64,000 bases of DNA from Davidsoniella eucalypti (taxonomy: Eukaryota; Ascomycota; Sordariomycetes; Microascales; Ceratocystidaceae): contig RMBW01000033.1 in assembly GCA_004009845.1 (NCBI GenBank), positions 62,001-126,000 of the forward strand, written 5' to 3'. The first letter of the stretch is position 1. Each line of letters starts with the position of its first letter. The notes under the pieces are model-generated. The model did not search any database. It was given only the letters and a program-made list of their open reading frames with translations, and was not told the origin of the DNA. Shown here in pieces: positions 56,276 to 64,000 of this stretch. The position numbers and the translations under genes were made by a program.

Positions 56276-59200
56276 TCCGCCGTTTTGATAGATCGTTCCG
56301 AACAAAGAAAAAAATAAAGAGGCAAGGGATTCGAAAGGGTAGCAGAAGAAAATAAGATAAAAATAAAAAAGCACGCGCATGAAAAAGACACAGCAACGCT
56401 GGAACGGGAAGGAAATAAGTGAGCGCAATAGGGAAAAGAAAAAAAAAACAGTTTTAAGAAAAAAAAAAAAGAGAGAAATTGACGAGGGCCCAAGAAAGTA
56501 AAACAATGAAATCGCAACGCACTCGAAGACGGGGCAACAGAAACAAAGATAGTGAGAAGAGAGACCCAAATCCAAGTCCAAATGCGCGTATATAGATAGA
56601 TGTGCGATACAGTGCAGTGTAGTGCAGTACTGGAAGTCTGAAAGTGCAAGAAGGGGAAGAAAATAGAATGGCAGGGTAGCGGCTAAGGAAGGTCAGGAGG
56701 CTGCTAACTACATGTATAAGATATCTTTTGAGTTTACGAGTCAAGCTCGCACTATTTCAAAAAAAAAAAAAAAAAATCTTAAGAATAATAAATAAATAAA
56801 AAAGATAAAGAGTTACTTGATGGTAGGTAGCCTGTTGAACCTTGATTCACCGGATATTCTCCAGTTTCTAGTCCCAGCACAAACACTTGTTTACTGAGCT
56901 ATTGAAGAGATCAAGGCAGGAGAGAGACCTAGCCTGGCCTAACTTGGGCCATACCTGACCTGACCAGTGTACTGGCTGCCGCCAACAAGCAGAAACGAGG
57001 CCGTCCAGGCTTACTGACAGCAGCACCTGATCGAGAATTCCAGATTGCGATGCTAAGGAACCAGTAACAGGGTATTATGGGCCATCAAAGGCAGGCTTCA
57101 GCGCCAAAGGGGCCAAACAGAATGCCAATGGTTCTAGAAAGTAACAGGCTAAGGCTATAATTATACTGGCGTCCGACAGCCCAGCCCGGTCAAAGACCGA
57201 ACATTGAACATCGACTAGACGACAATGAAGACAAACCTGCGGATACCAAAGAGCAGTAGCGTAGAGGCGAACCAAATAGAGATTCCCAACTACATATGGT
57301 GTAGACAATAGCGCTCTGCTCTGCAGAGATGTCGTCTATGCACATAGCGTACGTACATATTTGTAAAGAATCTATATGTAGATACAGATCGCACACTATA
57401 TATTTGCACTACGCATTCTCACTATAGCAGCGTTGCATAGGCGATATTATAATAGTGCTGCTAGTAGTATACCAAGCATGCACCCCTCCAAGCAACAGGG
57501 CACTTGCACTGGGCTAGATGGAAGGAAACGGAACGCAGAAGGATGGGTACCTCACTCGCTTGGTTGGTGTGCATATTCTGAAAAGTATCAGAAAGCACCA
57601 GGGGCACGGTTATGGTAAACTGGGCAAACAAAAAGAGAGTCCACGGGCAGGTAAAAAAAGAAAGACAGACGCAAGGTAATGTCTGTGTCCAAAATGCAAG
57701 TGTAATGGCAGGTTTTTGGCTTTTTTGGAAAATTGAAGTGACAGTATGAAATCATGCGTAATGCGCGATTCTGCACCATAAGAGGCTGCAGCAACAAACA
57801 GCAGTATAATACGGTGTTTTTACTTGGTTTTTTCTTAAAACTTCTGTTTTGTTTTGCTCAAACTTACCGGCAGACGTTCCTGCAAAATTATGCGACATTT
57901 TGCAATGAAAAGCAGTTTTAGAGACGGCGAGATCTGTCTGGGTGGGCTGAGTCGAATATACAGATATTTGTATCTTGTCGTGGTTAGGGAGTGAGGTAGG
58001 TTGCTGGTACAAGGTCGAGGTAAAGTTAAAGCGTTCGGTTATGGGCTGGATGCGCGCGATCTACACTAGACAACGCCTTGGTGCGGCGATATTCGAAATT
58101 TGTACGTCGTTTGTGTATTTTGGTGGTAGAGGCGTAATGGTAATACTATGGTTATAGTAAGAGTCAGCTTTTCAAACTCTGCATTCATGTACAGTAAGAA
58201 TAACGATCATAAGAGTTGTTCAATGACGGTGCTAGGTCTCTCTCTTTTTTTTTTCTTGTGCAGTATGGCTACCCCTTGTGTCGACTGTGCTTTTGTGTAC
58301 CGGCCACCGCAATTTGTGCGCGTCGTTCTACGATTATCTTGGATATATTTGTACATGGAGTGAGCGATCCACGATGACCTTCTCCATAGCGCAAGTAACG
58401 CAGATGAAACGCGACAGTGGGCGCCTTTAGAGAGGAAGAAAGTAGCCAGCAACACACGAAACAAGACGGTAGACTGCTGTACTGCTGTACATCTGCCATT
58501 TGTTGTTGTTGCTACTACTATTGGTACCGTTACTGCTAAACAGAAAGACAGAGTTATAGAGCTACCAGAAGAAATAAAAACAGCCGCCAGGAAGGCCAAA
58601 GCCATACAGAGCTCAATGAGGTGAGCGAAAGAACAGGCCATACGCAAAGCCAAAATGTTTCGCAGTAGGGCAGCAACCAGGCCAATGCTTCTTGGTAAAT
58701 GTGTCTTGATTCTGGGACCAAAACAGACAGCCCTGTGCGTTCTTTATTTTATGCAATGGGTTCGTGATTACGGGATATTTTGCATAACTCACCTTGTCGT
58801 GTTTTTGAAGGTGTGATGAAAAGAGCGAAAATTTGGTGGCGTCAATGGATGGCAAGTCCGGTTCGTCTCACTTTGTGCGGAGTGAAGGATAATCTAGAAT
58901 TCTACAAGGTGAACTAGGCAGACCAGAGTAGAAAGTACAAGCCACATGGACCAGAGCGTATAAACAAAGTATTTGTTTATTTGAACAAAAAAAAAAGAAG
59001 GCCAGGACGTTTTTTTTTGCCGTGATGAGCAGAAAGATGGGCGAGGAAAGGGTTTGTCGAAGCGAGTAGATCAATCAAATCGGTTCGTTCGGGGTTTTGC
59101 TTGGGTTAAGGGATGGAAGATGGGAAGATAAATAGAGAAATACAAAATCGATGGATGGAATTGTGTCTGTGAATTGATGTGATGTCAAAAACGGCACAGC

Positions 59201-62200
59201 AAAAGACAGAAAGTAAGATAGGAAGAAAAATAATAATAAAAAAGCGCGGAGAGAAGCAGGCGGCACTTTGTGAGCTATTTAGAATTAAAAAAAAAAAACC
59301 AGCGACAAGATAAAGAGAGGAAGAAAAACCGTGGATGGAGAAAAAAACGTGCAAGGGATGGAAAAAGAAAGAAGTTGACGATGTTTTTTTTTTCACTTGT
59401 CTTCTTCTGTAAAGATCGAAGATGGAAAAAGAAAAGAATTTGTTGTTGCTAGGTGAAATTCTTACTAAAAAAAAGACATCAGAAATGAAAAGAGGAAGGA
59501 GAGCCAAGAACGGATTGCGTATCCCAAAAAGGTAGCTTCTAAATGCAAAATCGCCATCCACACATCGGTATATATATTACGTCTATCGTGGAACGAAGAA
59601 AAAGAAGAAAAAAATAGAACGCATATCTCTCTATGTTTGGCATCGCAGTTTCTATTACTGCTGCTATAATTGTCATTATATTCATACTAGCTCTATAGGT
59701 CTCTATAACCTGCCAAAGTCCACGTTTATTCCAAGCCAGATGACCCCATATCCATCTCAGTGGTGACGAAGTTACTTCCTTATAGGAAGCCATCCCCCTC
59801 CATTGAAACTCATCCCTCCTCCTCTTTGTCTGAGTTAGTGAAGTCAATCTTGTTAGCTTGGTTGGCTAGTCAAGTTTATGAGGGACCACCAACTTCGGAG
59901 AGGGTCTTATCCTCAAGAAACAAGTTATAATTGGTACCAAATTCTAGCTCTCCCCATACAAGTTTGAAAACGACCGACTATCGATGTTTGTGATATTGAC
60001 ATTTGATCGTCTGTCATATTTTTCTACACTTGAAATGTTGCATGATCTCCCTTTTCCCCGGAGTAAAGAAAAAAAAAAGGCAATATTTTATAATATAAAA
60101 ACCTACAACTCATATTATGCACAGCCAGTTCCCCATTCCTATACAGCTGCCAACTACGATCTTTGCATTTACACAACTAAGTATCTTTGTAGATTTGAAA
60201 ATTCCGGTACTTTTTTCCCCATCTTTATAACCGATAACTGAAACATTTCTTGTTTTGCCAGTAGTTGGTCGATAGTTTGTCTTTTTTTGCCATCTTAGTT
60301 CCATAGCTTCTTCCTCTTCCGCTTTCTTGGTTCACCTGGGCTTGGCCGTTCCTTCTTTAGCGCCTGGATAAAAAACCTGGGAAAAAATCCGGGATAAATC
60401 TACAGCGTAGATGTGTAAAGATGTCTTGGGTGATTCGAGGGTATAAAATCAGAATTAGATTAGATCACGCCGTTTTGAATTGGCTTTCAAGGGAAAGGAG
60501 AACTATCTCTCTTTTCTTTTCTTTCTTACTGTGTATGTTTCTTTTGCTCTCTGGTTATCAACTATTAGTTACTTGTTTTTTTTCTTTGTTTTCTTTCCCC
60601 TGATATCCCTGCCCTCTTAATGTACTCTATACCTTGCTTATCCGCTTTGGCACAAAGCTTCATTAAGTACATTCTAGGCTTTCTCCACACATAAACAGTA
60701 CTAACGGTACCTCTTTTACGCTTTGCCCTCAAACTTGCCAATACGTGCCACATCTACACCATCATGTACATTGTACTTTGATTTTCATGTGTTATTTATG
60801 TCTTCTTCTCTTCTGAACAGCGTCGCATTTTCAGGGGCAACAAAAAACAGTCAGAGAAGAAGAGCATCATTGTAACCAACCTCACATCCCTTCTCTTCTC
60901 CTCATTGTTTTCTTTTTTTTTCCATTAATATATCCGTCTTCTTTGTCTATGTATCTATGTCTACAAATTGTATCAAGTAATTCTAGTATATCAAGCTTTT
61001 GTGCATTCCTATACGAGTTATTTTCTCTAGTATCCTCAAAAACGTGTTTAGCATTATCTTTTCTGTACATCATGATGAACTAGTTGTTTCGAGACCCCTA
61101 GCAAACACGGGTCTAAACCCTGGTAAACCCTAACGATATATCAAGACTACTATTTGGACACTTCATACCGCTATCCGTTTTGGAACACCGCTTTCCAAAA
61201 GAGAGATCTTCAACAGCTACTGCTAAATCGTAAAATGCATGTTAATGACTAAATACTGACATGTTGATATTAATAAATATTAGAAGGAGATTATAGGCAA
61301 GAAAAAGGCAAGAAGATGGCAGATCTTCAAGTACACGATATTGTAATCATGACAATTGATCATTCCTGTCCATTGTCTGAAGTGAATCACCATGCTCCCA
61401 AGAACTCGGGTCTCGTCGAATTGATACTGTATTTCGATGAATGGGAATGGGTGAAAACACTAGGCCCGTTGGAAGGCCTTATAGGCAAGAAGAAGGCATC
61501 CTAGTAATACACAGTGAATTCTGCGTTTCGACTTGCGTTGTTAGTAAGTTTTTTTTTTTCTAATTTGTAAGTTGTTGATAGTTAGGCAAAGACCTGTTGA
61601 AGAATTTTTACGAAGATGATAAAGCTTTTTCACGATGTTGTTCAAAAACAAAAAAACCCAATTTTCAAAATTTGTGTTGTTTTATTCGTAAATCCGGCAG
61701 AAAAAAAAGGTGTCCCAAATAGGTTTAGCAGCGTCATTTCAGACTTTTAGGGGTGTCCAAATAGTCCATTTCCTAATAATTATCTTCATATCATGCATGC
61801 AATTTATCTATATATTCTCTCCTTAACCGTTGATTATGTGTACTTATTCTAAAAGAGTACTTAAAACCACATGTCATTGAGCCCCAATATCTAATTTCGG
61901 TCCGGTGAGCAAAATAACCTTGTATATGATTCTTTATTGGTATATTTGATATTGCTTTCTTTTACAGAAGAGTAGTCTTTTCTTATATAACTATACTGTT
62001 TATATATTCAAGAACATAGCTACACTAACTAGTTATAAAAAACCAATAGTTATACAACTCGTGGCAAACATGGATTCTTCTTCTTCGTTCTTGTTACCCT
62101 TTCCATATCCCTGTCTTGTTACTGCTGTGACCAAGACAAAACAATCAGTGTGTCTATAAGCCTTTTGTTTCTGTAAATGCTGTGTCTAAGCCATAGTCCA

Positions 62201-62838
62201 TTCGTTTTTAGGTACTGTTTCCCTAGTATATGCAAAATCTAGTTGAGTGTCCTGTACGGAGATTAGTACTCTTTTCAAGTTGATTGTGATATCGACGTGT
62301 ACTACAATATTCAAGCCGGATATCTCTGTGTCGAATACCCATACCCTATAGTATTCGTATGTATGAGGGCAGGAGAATGTAAGAAGCAAAGTGAAAGAGC
62401 CATGCAGAGCCTCCAGTGCTACAGCATAGTATCAAAGCAAAGCAAAAAATAGTCATCATAATTATAGCAATAAGTAGACCGTTGTGGCAACGTCTAAAAA
62501 AGCGAAACCCAATAAATAAGGGTGATGGCCATTGCTTAGCCTTTCAACCCACAAAGAAGGATCCGGGAAGTCGATCTATGGGGAGAGGACTAGCCAATGC
62601 CATCGTTTTCATGTAAACTGTCAACTGACAACGTCCAAAAGAAAGAATCAAGAAAAAAACCAATAACGCCCAAACTCTATCCCAAAATATCCATCAGGCA
62701 AGAAAATACATAAAACAGGGACCAAAGACCCAAGAAAAACACAGAACTTTGTTTAATCATCACGCATCGTTAGGCAGCCTCAAGCCACTGCAACATCGGT
62801 TGTGTCAACCTTAAGGCTCGAGTATATCTGCTGGCTGC
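56276..62838. other. Long intergenic region without a recognised gene
   Basis: The left part (to about 57 kb) is C/T-rich on the minus strand and is probably the leader and promoter of the Tea4/Bud14-like gene. A second purine-rich block lies at 58.9-59.5 kb. The right end is the 3' flank of the glutamate dehydrogenase gene. Open frames are short (at most 151 codons, low complexity) and show no domains. I see no tRNA or 5S gene. Confidence 0.5.
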
Positions 62839-64000
62839 TTAGTTGTACAGAGCGTTCTGCTTCTTCATGCTGTGGGGTTGTTAGCAGCTGTTTTGATTCA
62901 TACGGGAGTTCGACAGATGATAAACTTACAAGTCGAAGAAAGCAAACTGGTCAGGCGAACTGCCGTACTTGTAGACGAAGCGGCTGGCTAGGTAGCTGCC
63001 GAAGATGGCGCGGATGTAGTTATCAGGCACACGTTGCATGATGGTGTCCAGACCAATCTTGTCCAGCAACAGACGGGGAAGTGCCTGTGACAAAACACCG
63101 CGACGGGTCTTCTCGTCCTCCCATAGCTCTGATTGCTGCAGTTGTTCGTCTAGCGTAGTGATAGCGATAGACAGTTTATCCGAGAGAATGCTTCGAGCGA
63201 TGCCGCTCTTATCGTGCTCGCTCCACAGAGCCTCGAATTCGAGTCTGGCGTTCTCGCAGATCTTGGCCTGCACTTCCTTGACATAGTCCTTGTAGAACTG
63301 AGGTGCCTCACCAGTCTTGGCATCAACACACATGTGCTGGATGAAGCTTTCGTCATCGAACGACAAAGCAGCTAGAACCTCCATCGAAGAGGAGGTGACA
63401 CCACCCTTGTTGGTGCTGGCATCCTTGAACAAGATGCAACCGGCCTCTTCTAGGCGCAGCTTGGCGTCCTGAGAGATGAACAGGTTGGCACCCTCGACGA
63501 TGTAGGGGACAACGGAGCGGCCATCCTTGATCAGTTTGTTGACGGAAAACAGGTCGATGGACTCAGGACGACCACCACAGGGCACAAACATGTCAGTGAA
63601 GTCAGTTTGGCGCAGATGGTACGTGTTGCGGAAGGCAGTACCGTTGGTGACGACCTCACCAGTGGGTAGAGTGGTGTTGGTATCGTCGCAGAGAACACGG
63701 TAACCATCCTTGGACAGCTTGGAGAGGTTGTACTCGCTGATCATGACACGGCGCTGGGCAAGACCCAGAAGCTCATCGCGGTCAAGACCATTGGGGTCGA
63801 CCAACACACCGGAACCATCAACTACAGAGGTGTACTTCTCGTTACCGAGCAGAATCTCGTTGCTGCCCAGGTCACCATCGGGACCACCAGTCTGCATCTT
63901 GCGAACATTGGCGGGGTCCAACTCCAGCTGGCGGTAGATGCCCTTGACATACTCGCGGACGGATAGAGTAGTCATGCCGTAGCGGTCGTGGGGGATACCA
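62839..64000 (-). CDS. GDH2: NAD-specific glutamate dehydrogenase, C-terminal part (cut by window edge)
   Basis: Two exons are visible on the minus strand: 64000-62930, which enters from the right edge, and 62869-62839, joined in frame by a 60-base intron (GTAAGT donor, CACAG acceptor). About 367 residues are present; fungal Gdh2 proteins are roughly 1,000-1,100, so the N-terminal two thirds lie outside. The enzyme oxidises glutamate to 2-oxoglutarate and ammonia with NAD+ and supports growth on amino acids. Visible features are GIPHDRYGMTTLSVREYVKG, the GGPDGDLGSNEI nucleotide-binding segment, FVPCGGRPESIDLFSVNKLI, YIVEGANLFISQDAKLRLEE, and ILFKDASTNKGGVTSSSMEVL, all strongly typical of the large NAD-dependent type. 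The protein ends FMKKQNALYN. No regulation can be read here. Confidence 0.95.

Noticed and set aside
61110..61140. Telomere-like taaaccct motifs
   Set aside because: Only two or three dispersed, imperfect units; no array.
1..64000. CRISPR arrays, prokaryotic operons or phage genes
   Set aside because: Introns, 5S and tRNA architecture and all recognisable proteins are eukaryotic; no regularly spaced direct repeats were seen.

Overview
The window looks like nuclear DNA from a filamentous ascomycete (Pezizomycotina). Genes carry several short spliceosomal introns with GTAAGT-like donors and TACTAAC-like branch points, intergenic DNA is long and AT-rich, and one protein resembles the Woronin-body membrane protein WSC. 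The species cannot be named from the sequence; an early-diverging Pezizomycotina lineage is only a guess.

Layout. Bases 1-15.9 kb hold no protein gene I can support, only a 5S rRNA gene with a short retroelement inserted at its first bases. From 15.9 to 42.8 kb lie housekeeping genes: DBP2-type DEAD-box helicase (-), THI20-type thiamine kinase/TenA fusion (-), Mpv17/PMP22 membrane protein (-), sugar transporter (+), a broken pectate lyase (-), a Cys-containing protein of unknown function (+), prephenate dehydrogenase TYR1 (-), an RCC1-repeat ATS1-like protein (+) and the RAD9 checkpoint-clamp subunit (-). From 43.7 to 51.8 kb is a retroelement-rich island: a decayed LINE, a broken small secreted-protein gene, and a nest of three elements stacked immediately upstream of an intron-containing tRNA-Ile gene. 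A Tea4/Bud14-type polarity gene (-) follows at 52.7-56.2 kb, interrupted by one in-frame TAG. After about 6.6 kb without a recognisable gene, the 3' third of an NAD-dependent glutamate dehydrogenase gene (-) runs off the right edge.

The main discovery candidate is a retroelement family that appears to insert at RNA polymerase III start sites. Three near-identical elements of about 745 bp start with the same bases, end in an (AAC)n tail and are flanked by target duplications. One lies at bases +1 to +13 of the 5S rRNA gene. Two others, plus a 5'-truncated LINE with a similar 3' end and tail, went into the same few bases 8-18 bp upstream of the tRNA-Ile gene. All four share the orientation of their target gene. 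The short element may be a non-autonomous partner of the LINE.

The protein genes do not form one pathway. Neighbours are arranged divergently (TYR1/ATS1-like) or convergently (unknown protein/TYR1, ATS1-like/RAD9), as is usual for fungi. Exon boundaries were read by eye and all joins given keep the frame.
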